A stretch of DNA of 64,000 nucleotides from an uncultured Verrucomicrobia subdivision 3 bacterium (GCA_903921455.1 CAIXPZ010000149.1:1-64000), one strand, 5' to 3'. Numbered from the stretch's first letter, positions 1 through 8,160 are shown. Translations and numbers: made by a program. Notes: generated by a model from the sequence alone, not told the origin.

Positions 1-149
1 GGGCGGGTTTCAGAAATTTTATCAGGTTCAAACGGATTCAAGATGAAATCGGTTCAAAACTGACAAATTCACTGACAGTGGCCACCATTCTTGTCACGAA
101 ACCCTTTATTCATGCGGGGTTTAACAGACATGACAAGGAAATGGTAAAG

Positions 150-658
150 TTTTGGATGCTCTATCAAGCACTTACAAAAGTTACCTCGGGTGCTGGTAAA
201 GAAACTGGTAAAGAAAATGATGAAGCTCTGGTAGGCGGGGCGCTGGCTGCTGTAGCACCCGCGTCTCGCGGGTCTTTTTCGGCGTCCCGCCGAAAAATCC
301 CATGAGCTGTTCGTAAGACCACGCGGTTCACCGCCGACGTTTGGAGATGGCATGAAAACTCGTAGTTCCGTTCCTTGTGGCATCCATGTTACCTTTTGTT
401 CGTTTTCGGCATTTTTAAAACGGGGTATCAAATCGTATCAAAAAGTATCAAAAAGTAACAAATAGTAACATGGCCATCACCGTCTGCCGTCAAAAACCGT
501 AAAACTGGTGAATAAACTGGTAAAGTTATTATGTCAGCTACCGGGCATCGGGTCAGTCGAGGGTGGGGGGATCAAAATCTTTAAATGGGACCGCCGGAAA
601 AAACACCCTGTTTTGGTCCAGAAACGGTCCACTTTTGGATGCTCTATCAAGCACTTAC
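150..658. repeat. Perfect 26-bp direct repeat, 483 bp apart
   Basis: The 26 bases at 150-175 recur exactly at 633-658, with the core GATGCTCTATCAAGCACTT. The flanks differ, so this is the best conserved part of a larger diverged duplication. Perfect conservation of 26 bases between otherwise degenerate units suggests either a functional site (recombinase or regulator binding) or a recent conversion. I cannot tell which from the sequence alone. Confidence 0.8.
426..470. repeat. Short direct repeats (TATCAAA / AGTAACA type)
   Basis: TATCAAA occurs three times in quick succession, twice as TATCAAAAAG, and is followed by two AGTAACA-like copies. Such arrays of short direct repeats can be arm-type recombinase sites or low-complexity decay. 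They lie just downstream of the first 100-bp conserved block and have no clear counterpart in the second unit. Confidence 0.45.
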
Positions 659-732
659 GTCAATTGACTTCGTTTGCCGGCATACCCCGGTCCAAGTTGT
701 GGCGCGGCATTGGGATTGTCTGTTTTCACCGT

Positions 733-775
733 GGGTGGGCAGGTGTCGCGCTGCGACCCTGCTTGCCCGCCCTAC
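733..775. repeat. REP-like palindromic element
   Basis: The segment contains a small perfect hairpin (GTCGC-GCT-GCGAC at 745-757) nested inside outer arms of the GGGCAGG / CCTGCTTGCCC type. It ends in CCCGCCCTAC, whose reverse complement starts GTAGGGCGGG. That GTAGGGC end matches the ends of the two palindromic insertions seen inside mutS at 57474 and 58201, so it is probably a third member of the same dispersed family in opposite orientation. Confidence 0.5.
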
Positions 776-1096
776 GGGCATCCGGACGCATGACCGAATT
801 TTATGGATCGCCGCCGCCATCTGGAGGTGCATGAAGACGCGTTGTTGCGTTCCTTTTGGCGTCCGTGCACCTGTTTTCCGATTTTGGCATTTTCAAAACG
901 GGATGCCAAAAAGGAACAAAACGTGCCAGAAAGTGATATCGCTGGGCGCGCGTAAACCAGGGGCTCAAAATCCTCTTCGCCAAAATTTTTTCGTGTTTCC
1001 CGCGGTTTGCGGTCGTTCCCGGCTGCGGTTGCCAAGTAAAAGTTGCGCTGCGGAGTTGCCTTGGCGGCGCTGGTAGCGCTATAAACGGGCGTGGCG

Positions 1097-1657
1097 ATGG
1101 CTGAAACAGAAACATGGGGTGTGCGCCCCGCCGGCGAGCAGCTCCGGTTCCTCGCGCACGAATTGGGCCGGCTCACGCATGGCAAGGCCTTGCGCTGGCT
1201 GGTGCTGTTCTTTGAGCCGTCGGCAGGCGTGCTGATTTCCTACCGGCTGGATCGCGCCGGGTATTTGCTCTGCGGCCGGGTCTGGACGGCGCTGCGGGTT
1301 TTGTTTTTGCCCCTGTTCCTCTTTTTCCGCCTCTTGAGCTGTCGCCATGAAATTTGTTTCCAAGCCCGGATCGGGCGCGGGCTGCAAGTCTGGCATCCGA
1401 CCCTGGGCGTGGTGGTCAACGGCGATGCCATCGTGGGGGAAAACTGCATTTTGTATGGCGGCAACAGCATTGGCTGCCGGCGGGCCATCCAGCGCGGCGA
1501 ACTGGTGCTCGGTGACAACGTGACTCTGGGCATCAACGCCTGTGTGCTGGGCCCGGCTAAAATCGGCAATCGGGTTGCCCTGGGCGCGGGTGCCATTGCG
1601 GTGGGCGATATCGCTGACGACACGGTGGTCGTGGGCGTGCCCGCCAAGCCGCGCTAG
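1097..1657 (+). CDS. Serine acetyltransferase-like hexapeptide acyltransferase
   Basis: This 186-residue protein resembles the CysE/serine O-acetyltransferase branch of left-handed beta-helix acyltransferases. The N-terminal third is helical with a hydrophobic stretch around residues 70-85. The C-terminal half shows hexapeptide-repeat spacing, with the family-typical 'IGRGLQVWHPTLGVVVN' and a closing 'VVVGVPAKP'. It is shorter than CysE (about 270 residues) and resembles versions found in surface polysaccharide loci, so the acceptor may be serine or a sugar. The ATG at 1097 is preferred; a GTG lies two codons upstream. It stands alone, convergent with ptsI. Confidence 0.75.
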   Translation: MAETETWGVRPAGEQLRFLAHELGRLTHGKALRWLVLFFEPSAGVLISYRLDRAGYLLCGRVWTALRVLFLPLFLFFRLLSCRHEICFQARIGRGLQVWHPTLGVVVNGDAIVGENCILYGGNSIGCRRAIQRGELVLGDNVTLGINACVLGPAKIGNRVALGAGAIAVGDIADDTVVVGVPAKPR

Positions 1658-1729
1658 CAAGAATTCCCGTGGCCATGCCATTCCAAGGCAGGCTTTGCCC
1701 CCCTTGGAACTTTCGCCTGCAAACCACCT

Positions 1730-3505
1730 TCACGCCCTGCTTTCAAACAAGCTGGGCGCGGTTGCGCGGGCGAACTCCACGCACCGGGCGAAAATTTCCG
1801 TCGGCGATTCGCTGGCCAGCGCAAATTCCGCCAGCGCCCGGGCCTCGTCCAGCTTCACGCGGCGGATCATGTATTTCACCTGGTCCAACACCGCGGGCGC
1901 GGCGCTCAATTCATCCACCCCGAGGCCGAGCAAGAGCGGCGTGAGCACCGGGTCGCCGGCGATCTCGCCGCAGACCCCGGCCCAGATGCCGTTCGCGTGC
2001 GCGGCGTCCACGGTCATCTTGATCAGCCGCAGAATCGCCGGATGCGTCGGCTCGTAAAGGTGCGAGACCTTCTCGTTCGTGCGGTCGGCGGCGAGCGTGT
2101 ATTGGATCAGGTCGTTCGAGCCGATGCTGAAAAACTTCACCCGTTTGGCCAGCGTGTCGGCAATGAGCACGGCGGAGGGAATCTCGATCATCGCGCCGAT
2201 CTCCAGATTCTCGGCGAACGGTGTCTTTTCGGCGCGCAGCTCGGCCTTGCACTGCTCGACGAGCGCGTTGGCCTGATTCAATTCGTCCAGGCCGGAGATC
2301 ATCGGATACATCATCTTGACGTTGCCCCCGGCGCTCGCGCGGAGGATCGCGCGGAGCTGGGCGCGGAACATCTCCGGCTGGGCGAGACAGAAACGGATGG
2401 CGCGCCAGCCGAGAAAGGGATTCATCTCCTGCGCGAGCTGGAGGTGGGAGGCAAATTTATCCCCGCCCAAATCCAGCGTGCGGATGATGACGCCATGCGG
2501 CTTGAGCGACTCGGCCACCTGGCGATAAACCTGATACTGCTCCTCCTCGGTCGGCAGGCGGTCGCAGTTGATGAACAAAAATTCCGTGCGGAACAGCCCC
2601 ACGCCCTCGGCCCCGTGGGCGAGCACGGCTTCCACGTCGTGCTGGTCTTCAATATTGGCCGAAAGGTGAATCATCTTGCCGTCGAGCGTGACGGCGGGCT
2701 GGTTCTGGACTTCGCGCAGCTTGACGTCCAGCGACGCCTTGATCTTGGCGAGCTGGCCGTATTCAAACAGCGTCTGGTCGGTGGGGTTGACGATGACGGT
2801 GCCGTTGTAGCCATCGAGCAAGGCATAGTCCCCGGTCTCCAGCTCCTCGCTGATGGTTTGCGCGCCGACGACGGCGGGAATATCCAGCGAGCGGGCGAGG
2901 ATGGCGGTGTGCGACGTCTTGCCGCCGATGTCGGTGACGAAGCCGAGCACATATTTCCGGTCCAACTGCGCGGTCATGGACGGGCTTAAATCATGGCCCA
3001 CGAGAATGCAGGGCTCGTTGAGATGCTTCAGGTCGAAGCTGTCTTTGACCTCGAGCAGATTATCCAAAACGCGACCGGTGAGGTCGCGCAGATCGGCGGC
3101 GCGCTCGCGGAGATATTCGTCCTCGACGGCCTCGAGCACGGCGATGTAGCGGTCGGCGGCGGTGTGAAAGGCGTAGTCGGCGTTGGCCTTTTGCTCGCGG
3201 ATGATCTTGATGACCTCCTCGATCAGCACGCGATCCTCGAGCATCAGCAGGTGGGCGTCGAAGATATCCGCCTCGTTGGAGCTCATCGTCTCGGAGACGC
3301 GCCGCTGGACTTCGGTGATCTGCTGGCGGGTGCGTACGAGCGATTGCTCGAAGCGCTTCACTTCGGCTCCGACTGCATCGGCGGGCAGTTCGCGCCGGGC
3401 AATGACGTGACGCGCCTGATGCAGAACCAAAACCTTGCCGCGGCACACCCCCGCCGAAACGGGGATGCCGCGATAAATTTTTTCACCTTTGACCTGCCCT
3501 GACAT
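1730..3505 (-). CDS. ptsI: PEP-protein phosphotransferase (PTS enzyme I)
   Basis: Enzyme I takes phosphate from phosphoenolpyruvate and passes it to HPr, the first step of the PTS. The 591-residue length is normal for the family. The phospho-histidine loop 'GGKTSHTAIL' lies near residue 200. The PEP-binding TIM barrel shows 'GVGLFRTEFLF' and the C-terminal signature 'VCGEIAGD' followed by 'LLGLGVDELS'. No HPr or enzyme II gene is nearby. In many bacteria lacking sugar PTS permeases such a protein serves a regulatory PTS, but that is inference here. The gene starts with ATG and is followed upstream on the same strand by efp. Confidence 0.93.
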   Translation of the reverse strand: MSGQVKGEKIYRGIPVSAGVCRGKVLVLHQARHVIARRELPADAVGAEVKRFEQSLVRTRQQITEVQRRVSETMSSNEADIFDAHLLMLEDRVLIEEVIKIIREQKANADYAFHTAADRYIAVLEAVEDEYLRERAADLRDLTGRVLDNLLEVKDSFDLKHLNEPCILVGHDLSPSMTAQLDRKYVLGFVTDIGGKTSHTAILARSLDIPAVVGAQTISEELETGDYALLDGYNGTVIVNPTDQTLFEYGQLAKIKASLDVKLREVQNQPAVTLDGKMIHLSANIEDQHDVEAVLAHGAEGVGLFRTEFLFINCDRLPTEEEQYQVYRQVAESLKPHGVIIRTLDLGGDKFASHLQLAQEMNPFLGWRAIRFCLAQPEMFRAQLRAILRASAGGNVKMMYPMISGLDELNQANALVEQCKAELRAEKTPFAENLEIGAMIEIPSAVLIADTLAKRVKFFSIGSNDLIQYTLAADRTNEKVSHLYEPTHPAILRLIKMTVDAAHANGIWAGVCGEIAGDPVLTPLLLGLGVDELSAAPAVLDQVKYMIRRVKLDEARALAEFALASESPTEIFARCVEFARATAPSLFESRA

Positions 3506-3584
3506 AAGATTTTAACCAGAAATAACCCAGCCCGCCGGGGTTGAAAAGCCTTTCCGCTCAAAAAAACTGATAAATTTTCACCCC

Positions 3585-3613
3585 CAATAAAAAAAGCCCG
3601 CGCAAGGCGGGCT
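3585..3613 (-). terminator. Intrinsic terminator of efp
   Basis: A perfect 7-bp stem (AGCCCGC at 3595-3601 with GCGGGCT at 3607-3613, loop of 5) sits 40 bases past the efp stop. Read on the minus strand it is followed by a run of T (the plus strand has a run of A at 3588-3595). This is a textbook rho-independent terminator separating efp from ptsI. Confidence 0.8.
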
Positions 3614-3653
3614 GGGAAATTCCAAATGATAGATTGGAAATGGAAAACGCCAA

Positions 3654-4211
3654 TCAGGCGCGTTCCATGTATTTGCGGGTGCGCGTATCAATCTTGATTT
3701 TTTCACCGGTCTTGATGAAAAGCGGGGCCTGCACCGTGATGCCGGTTTCCAAAATGATCGCCTTTTGGACGTTGTTCGCGGAGTCGCCCCGGACGCCTTC
3801 CGGCGCGTCGGTGACGGTGAGGACAACACTAGAGGGAATTTCAACGGAAACGGCCTTTTCCTCGACAAATGTGACGGTGACCGGGGCGTTTTCCACTATG
3901 AAATCCTTGGCCTCGCCGACGAGATCTGCGGCGAGCGTGACGGTCTCGTAGGTTTCCGGGTCGGTGAACACGTAATCCGCGCCATCCTTGTAGCTGTATT
4001 CCATCTTCGTGGTGATCATCGGGATGGGCTCGATTTTTTCGGTCGAACTGAAGCGCACATCGGACGTTTTGCCGGTGCGGATGCTGCGCAGCGTGGCCTG
4101 CACAAAGGCCCGCAAATTGCCGGGTGTGCGATGCTGAAAGTCGAGGACGACGGAAATGTCGCCATTGTAGTTAATCGCCATGCCGCGCCGAAGATCACCT
4201 GCTGTTGCCAT
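3654..4211 (-). CDS. efp: Translation elongation factor P
   Basis: EF-P helps the ribosome through polyproline stretches by contacting the P-site tRNA. The 185-residue length and the three OB-like domains fit. The C-terminal signature region runs from 'ETGITVQAPLFIKTGEKI' to 'RKYMERA'. The domain I loop tip reads 'RTPGNLRAF', so the residue after Pro-Gly is Asn32. In E. coli this position is the modified Lys34, and in another well-known class it is a rhamnosylated Arg. The codon is AAT, unambiguous. The start at 4211 (MATAGDLRRG) is chosen because it aligns with family N-termini; a longer frame upstream adds non-conserved residues. A strong terminator follows. Confidence 0.93.
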   Translation of the reverse strand: MATAGDLRRGMAINYNGDISVVLDFQHRTPGNLRAFVQATLRSIRTGKTSDVRFSSTEKIEPIPMITTKMEYSYKDGADYVFTDPETYETVTLAADLVGEAKDFIVENAPVTVTFVEEKAVSVEIPSSVVLTVTDAPEGVRGDSANNVQKAIILETGITVQAPLFIKTGEKIKIDTRTRKYMERA

Positions 4212-4368
4212 AAAATAATGCGTCGTGTGTTGTTGTTCTAAAAATGAGTTGCACAAGATACCCGCAAAAAGGCCGAAGGCAAGACGCTTTTGCCGGATTC
4301 AGCGGCATTCCTTGACACCCCAAAACTTTGTATGCTACAAAAAGCCAGCCACAATTAGATGTGGTTTT

Positions 4369-4824
4369 ATGCGTTGCCCCAAATGCGGTTGCCAGGACGA
4401 CAAGGTCATCGACTCGCGCGCCTCCCGTGAAGGCGCGACCATCCGCCGCCGCCGCGAATGCGCCGCCTGCCAGCATCGCTTCACCACCTATGAGGAAGTG
4501 GAGCACGAAGGCCTGATGGTTTTGAAGCGCGACGGCCGGCACGAGGAGTTTTCCCGCGAAAAACTGCTGTCCGGCATCCGCAAAGCCTGCCAGAAGCGCC
4601 CCGTCTCGCCGAAAGCGATGGAAGATCTTGTGGATCACATCGTCGCCACCGTCACCGTCAAATTTGAGGCCGAAGTCCCCGGCGAATTTATCGGCACCAT
4701 GGTCATGGAGGGATTGCGCGCGCTCGATGAAGTCGCCTACGTCCGCTTCGCCAGCGTCTACCGGCGGTTTGCGGAAGCTACGGACTTCGTGCAGGAAGTC
4801 AAAAAACTGGAGGCCGCGAAATGA
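4369..4824 (+). CDS. nrdR: Ribonucleotide reductase regulator NrdR
   Basis: NrdR represses ribonucleotide reductase genes by sensing ATP/dATP. The 151-residue protein starts with a zinc ribbon (CPKC at 3-6 and CAAC near 31-34, followed by 'HRFTTYE'), then an ATP-cone domain from about residue 48 ('VLKRDGRHEEFSREKL') to 138. The ATG at 4369 gives the canonical MRCPKCG start; upstream in-frame residues are not family-like. Its stop overlaps the next gene's ATG by four bases, so the two are probably co-translated. No ribonucleotide reductase gene lies in the window. Confidence 0.93.
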   Translation: MRCPKCGCQDDKVIDSRASREGATIRRRRECAACQHRFTTYEEVEHEGLMVLKRDGRHEEFSREKLLSGIRKACQKRPVSPKAMEDLVDHIVATVTVKFEAEVPGEFIGTMVMEGLRALDEVAYVRFASVYRRFAEATDFVQEVKKLEAAK

Positions 4825-5369
4825 TCGCCCTCCACACCGACTGCCTCCTCTTCCAGCTCACCAACGGCGACAGCGTGCCCTGCTCCTCGGAGATGATCAC
4901 CGTCGAAATCATCGGCGGCGCGGACAGCCAGCTCGAACCCGAACTCCTCCGGCACGCCGCCGCCAGCGTGTTCCACTATTTCAAGGTCGAACTGGAACGG
5001 GAAACCGTTACCGTCGGGGAATTTTCCCTCGCGCTCGAAAAAGTCCTGCACCATCTCGGCTACACTATCCACGCCGGCGGACCGGATGCCGAAGTGCGCG
5101 ACACCGACCTCGCCCGGCTCATCCGCGAAACCGGCGACGGACTGGAACTCTTTTTCTTCCCGCGCCTCCGCGACGAATTGCGCGTGCAACTCCGCCAGTC
5201 GCCGCGCGTCGTGCGTTTTCGCGGCCTGCGCCGCTGCGTGAAACAGATCGCCGGCGCCCGCCGCTGGAGCCGCCGCTGTGAAAAGCTGCAGGACCAGATC
5301 GTCGCCTTTCTCCGCCAGTGCATGGACAGCGAAGTGGAAAAACCCGGCTGCGCGCTGGTGGTGGAATAA
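4821..5369 (+). CDS. Conserved hypothetical protein downstream of nrdR
   Basis: I do not recognise a named family in this 182-residue protein. It is probably cytoplasmic: there is no signal peptide or membrane segment. It looks alpha/beta at the N-terminus and helical at the C-terminus, with an Arg-rich stretch around residues 125-155. The ATGA overlap with nrdR means it is translationally coupled to the repressor, which hints at a role in nucleotide metabolism or a shared checkpoint. The residues 60-80 region ('VGEFSLALEKVLHHLGY') vaguely recalls ATP-cone helices, but I would not assign that. Confidence 0.75.
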   Translation: MIALHTDCLLFQLTNGDSVPCSSEMITVEIIGGADSQLEPELLRHAAASVFHYFKVELERETVTVGEFSLALEKVLHHLGYTIHAGGPDAEVRDTDLARLIRETGDGLELFFFPRLRDELRVQLRQSPRVVRFRGLRRCVKQIAGARRWSRRCEKLQDQIVAFLRQCMDSEVEKPGCALVVE

Positions 5370-5378
5370 AAGAATTGG

Positions 5379-5464
5379 AACCGCGAAATACACGAAACAC
5401 GCGAACTAAAAACGAAAAAATAATTTGTTTTGCCCCTTTTGCGTATTTGGCGTATTTCGCGGTT
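5379..5464. repeat. Imperfect inverted repeat with 13-bp perfect ends
   Basis: AACCGCGAAATAC at 5379-5391 is the exact reverse complement of 5452-5464. Inside, the arms continue as an imperfect match (CACGAAACACGCGAA against the complement of TGCGTATTTGG). The element fills the gap between the hypothetical gene and the HIT gene and ends eight bases before the HIT start codon. A related CCGCGAAATACG string occurs at about 9130. It is probably a small intergenic palindromic repeat. Confidence 0.6.
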
Positions 5465-5471
5465 AAAGTTT

Positions 5472-5813
5472 ATGAGCAAAACTTTGTTTGAAAAAATCGT
5501 GGCGCGCGAAATTCCCGCGCAGATCGTGTTTGAAGACGACCTCGTGCTGGCCATCCGCGATATCAACCCGCAGGCCCCGACGCACGTCTTGATTTTCCCG
5601 AAGAAACCAGTGCCGCGCATCGCCGAGGCCGCACCCGGCGACCACAAACTCCTCGGCCATTTGCTGCTCAAAGCCGCCGAGGTCGCCAAGGCGCTGGGCT
5701 TGCCCAACGGCTACCGTCTGGTCATCAACAACGGCGCGGATGGCGGCGAATCCGTGCCGCACCTGCACTGCCACATCCTCGGCGGCCGTCCCCTCGCCTG
5801 GCCGCCGGGCTGA
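5472..5813 (+). CDS. HIT family (HINT-like) nucleotide hydrolase
   Basis: HIT proteins of the HINT branch hydrolyse nucleoside phosphoramidates and adenylylated substrates. The 113-residue length is typical. The catalytic histidine triad is visible near the C-terminus as 'PHLHCHILGG' (H-x-H-x-H), preceded by the conserved 'YRLVINNGADGGESV'. The N-terminal 'LFEKIVAREIPA' and 'IRDINPQAPTHVLIFPKK' are also classic. ATG at 5472 is chosen because it begins exactly at the family's N-terminus and follows the inverted repeat. It is followed 42 bp later by thiH. Confidence 0.93.
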   Translation: MSKTLFEKIVAREIPAQIVFEDDLVLAIRDINPQAPTHVLIFPKKPVPRIAEAAPGDHKLLGHLLLKAAEVAKALGLPNGYRLVINNGADGGESVPHLHCHILGGRPLAWPPG

Positions 5814-5855
5814 CCCTCCCCTCGACTTCAAGCGCGGCTCTGCTAGAGTGCTGGC

Positions 5856-7058
5856 GTGAGTTTTGTTGCTGAATTCAATTCGTTGCCGCTGGCCGCGCTT
5901 GTCAAAAAATCGCTCGCCACCACTCCCGCCGCCGCCCGCGAGGCCGCCGGCAAAAATCATTTTTCCCTGGCCGACTTCGCCGCGCTGATTTCGCCGGCCG
6001 CCGCGGAAAATCTGGAAAGCCTGGGCCGCCGCGCGCAGCTCATGACCCAGCAGCGATTCGGCAAGGTCATCCGGCTGTTCGCGCCGCTGTATCTTTCGAA
6101 CGAGTGCATCAATAACTGCGCCTACTGCGGCTTCTCGCGCGACAACCCGATCTTGCGCGTCACGCTCTCCCTCGACGAAGTGCGGCGCGAGGCGGCGGAG
6201 CTGAAGGCGCAGGGCTTCCGCAACCTGTTGCTCGTCGCGGGCGAACACCCCAAATTTGTCTCCAACGGCTACCTGCGTGACTGCATCGCCGCGCTGCACG
6301 CCGACTGGCCCGGCATCTCGCTCGAAATCGGGCCGATGGAAACGGAAGATTACCGCCCGCTCGTCGCCGCCGGTTCGGACGGGCTGATCGTGTATCAGGA
6401 ATCCTACGACCGCGAAGTCTATGCGGAGATGCACACCGCCGGGCCGAAGCGGAATTTCGACTGGCGGCTAGAAACCCCCGAGCGCGCCTACGCTGCCGGC
6501 TTTCGCCGGCTGGGCATCAGCCCGCTCTACGGTCTGGCCGACTGGCGGTTCGAGGCGTTGAGCGTCGCGGCCCATGCGGATTATCTGCTGCGCAATTGCT
6601 GGAAAGCCGCCATCACGATTTCGCTGCCGCGCCTGCGGCCGTGCGCGGGCGAGTTCGCGCCGCGCACGCACTTGAGCGACCGCGAACTGGTGCAGCTGGT
6701 CTGCGCGTTCCGGCTGATGTTCCCCGATGTGGGTATCGTGCTCTCGACGCGCGAAAACCCGAAGCTGCGCGACGGCCTGATTCCGCTCGGCGTGACGATG
6801 ATGAGCGCTGGCGCGCGCACCGAACCCGGCGGCTACACCGGCGCGGGGAAAGAGAACATCCATCACACCGAGCGCGGCATCATCAAGGAAATCGCCTCCG
6901 GCTCAAGCGAATGGGCCCCGCAACCCCAGCGCGCGACGAACGCGACCGGGCAATTCCAGATCGCCGACGAGCGCTCGCCCTTCGAAGTGGCGGACCGCAT
7001 CCGCAAACTCGGCTACGAGCCGGTGTGGAAGGACTGGGACGCGGCATTGACGATGTAG
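5856..7058 (+). CDS. thiH: 2-iminoacetate synthase ThiH (radical SAM)
   Basis: ThiH cleaves tyrosine to dehydroglycine and p-cresol for thiamine thiazole synthesis. The radical SAM cluster motif is CINNCAYC (C84, C88, C91). The following region contains 'LLVAGEHPKFV' and the C-terminal 'SAGARTEPGGYTG', both ThiH-like rather than CofH/MqnE-like. The 400-residue length is slightly longer than E. coli ThiH. The start codon is GTG at 5856. No thiG, thiS or thiF is adjacent, so the thiazole pathway must be split across the genome. The C-terminus contains a linker around residues 345-365 before a conserved helical end. Confidence 0.85.
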   Translation: MSFVAEFNSLPLAALVKKSLATTPAAAREAAGKNHFSLADFAALISPAAAENLESLGRRAQLMTQQRFGKVIRLFAPLYLSNECINNCAYCGFSRDNPILRVTLSLDEVRREAAELKAQGFRNLLLVAGEHPKFVSNGYLRDCIAALHADWPGISLEIGPMETEDYRPLVAAGSDGLIVYQESYDREVYAEMHTAGPKRNFDWRLETPERAYAAGFRRLGISPLYGLADWRFEALSVAAHADYLLRNCWKAAITISLPRLRPCAGEFAPRTHLSDRELVQLVCAFRLMFPDVGIVLSTRENPKLRDGLIPLGVTMMSAGARTEPGGYTGAGKENIHHTERGIIKEIASGSSEWAPQPQRATNATGQFQIADERSPFEVADRIRKLGYEPVWKDWDAALTM

Positions 7059-7065
7059 CCTGCCC

Positions 7066-8133
7066 ATGCGCCGATTCGCGCTCATTTTATTCTTGTTCGC
7101 GGCTGCTTTGGCCGGCTCCGCCGCCGGGACGAATTATCTCTGCGTCATCTGCGGCAAGGGGCCGCTGACCGGCCGCTTCTGGATGTCCAAGTGGGGCGCG
7201 GTCTGTGACGATTGCTATAAGCTGGAAAACCGCTGCTCGCTCTGCGGCCTGCCCATCGGCAAGGATTTTGCCAAGACCGGCGACGGGCGGTTCATCTGTA
7301 AGTTCGACAAGCCGAACGCGGTGCTGGACGCCGCCGAGGCCCGGGACATTTTTTTCGAGGCGCGCCGCGAACTGGTGGGCGGATTCGGCAGCGGCTTCAC
7401 CCTGAATTATCCCGACGTGTCGATTAACCTGTTCGACGTGGATTACTGGTCGGAAGCCGGCCGCTCGGACGGGCTGCACAAGTTCGGTTTTTCCAGCACG
7501 CGGAAGTCGGCCAAGGGCGCCTGCACGCATCAGGTGGTGCTGTTGAGCGGCCGCCTGCGCAACGAGATCGCCGCGACGGCGGCGCACGAATACACGCACC
7601 TGTGGATCAACGAAAACCGCCCGCCGGGCCGCGCCATTGACGCGGACACGATCGAGGCGATCTGCGAATTGTCCGCTTTCAAGTTGATGGCGGCGCGGGC
7701 GCAGCCGGAGTTGCAGCAGCGGATTCTCGACAATCCCTACACGCACGGCGAAATCAAAACCCTGGTCGCGTTAGAACAGGAAAACGGCATCGCCTACATC
7801 CTGAACTGGGTGAAAAACGGGACGACCCCGAAGCTGGAATCCGCCGCTGCCCGCGGCGCACCTGTGAAGCCGCCGGTGATGATGTTCACGAACATCCCCG
7901 CCGCGCTGCCGTCGGCGTTGAAGCTGGGCGGGCTGATGCTCGAAGGCGAGAACCGCCGCGCTATCCTCAGCGGCGTATCGTTCGCGCCGGGCGAGACGAA
8001 GGCGGTGAAATTGCAAAGCCGCACCGTGCGGGTCCGGTGCCGGGAAATTCTCGCGGACCGCGCGGTGCTGGAGGTGGACGGTCGAACCGCGCCGCTCACA
8101 CTGAAAATCGGCGAGGAAGCATTTGTGCCGTGA
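7066..8133 (+). CDS. Secreted LIM-like/DA1-type zinc metallopeptidase
   Basis: The protein has an N-terminal signal peptide (residues 1-20), then paired zinc-finger CxxC motifs at 26-29, 47-50 and 57-60 resembling a LIM module. After these comes a peptidase domain with HEYTH at 174-178 and a downstream helix 'IDADTIEAICELSAF' whose Glu could be the third zinc ligand. This order matches plant DA1, a LIM-plus-peptidase protein, in which HExxH is followed by a Glu-rich helix. The last ~120 residues (from about 235) are an added beta-rich part. Substrate is unknown. It follows thiH by 8 bases but is probably functionally unrelated. Confidence 0.7.
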   Translation: MRRFALILFLFAAALAGSAAGTNYLCVICGKGPLTGRFWMSKWGAVCDDCYKLENRCSLCGLPIGKDFAKTGDGRFICKFDKPNAVLDAAEARDIFFEARRELVGGFGSGFTLNYPDVSINLFDVDYWSEAGRSDGLHKFGFSSTRKSAKGACTHQVVLLSGRLRNEIAATAAHEYTHLWINENRPPGRAIDADTIEAICELSAFKLMAARAQPELQQRILDNPYTHGEIKTLVALEQENGIAYILNWVKNGTTPKLESAAARGAPVKPPVMMFTNIPAALPSALKLGGLMLEGENRRAILSGVSFAPGETKAVKLQSRTVRVRCREILADRAVLEVDGRTAPLTLKIGEEAFVP

Positions 8134-8160
8134 CCGGGGCGTCCGTCCGCTGCATTCGTT

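Larger units (their letters stand above)
331..910. repeat. Diverged ~100-bp direct repeat blocks, 480 bp apart
   Basis: The block at about 331-431 resembles the block at about 811-910. Both begin CCGCCG, pass through a GCATGAA motif, then TTCCTT(G/T)TGGC, then GGCATTTT and AAAACGGG. By eye, identity is about three quarters. The spacing (480 bp) matches that of the perfect 26-bp repeat, so both belong to the same tandem duplication of a roughly 480 bp unit. The second unit has diverged and carries a REP-like palindrome between the two conserved blocks. Confidence 0.65.
1..1090. other. Gene-poor decayed region
   Basis: I see no convincing protein-coding gene in this first kilobase. Open frames exist on both strands but none has a recognisable domain or family-like composition. 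The stretch is built of two diverged units about 480 bp apart (separate entries), short direct repeats and hairpins. Frames on the reverse strand of the two units share a short 'GTxxRVFM' peptide, which suggests the units derive from a once-coding element now decayed. The region ends just before the acetyltransferase gene at 1097. It may be the edge of an old mobile element lying mostly outside the window. Confidence 0.5.

Noticed and set aside
1..1090. CRISPR array or phage attachment pair from the 26-bp repeat
   Set aside because: Only two copies with 457 bp between them, and no spacers of regular length; no copy of the tRNA-Gln 3' end is seen here.
1997..2989. 330-codon frame antisense to ptsI
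   Set aside because: It is a mirror of enzyme I coding sequence with His/Gly/Val-rich composition typical of antisense frames.
5856..7058. Considered CofH or MqnE because of the genome's futalosine pathway
   Set aside because: The 'SAGARTEPGGYTG' end and internal motifs fit ThiH better.
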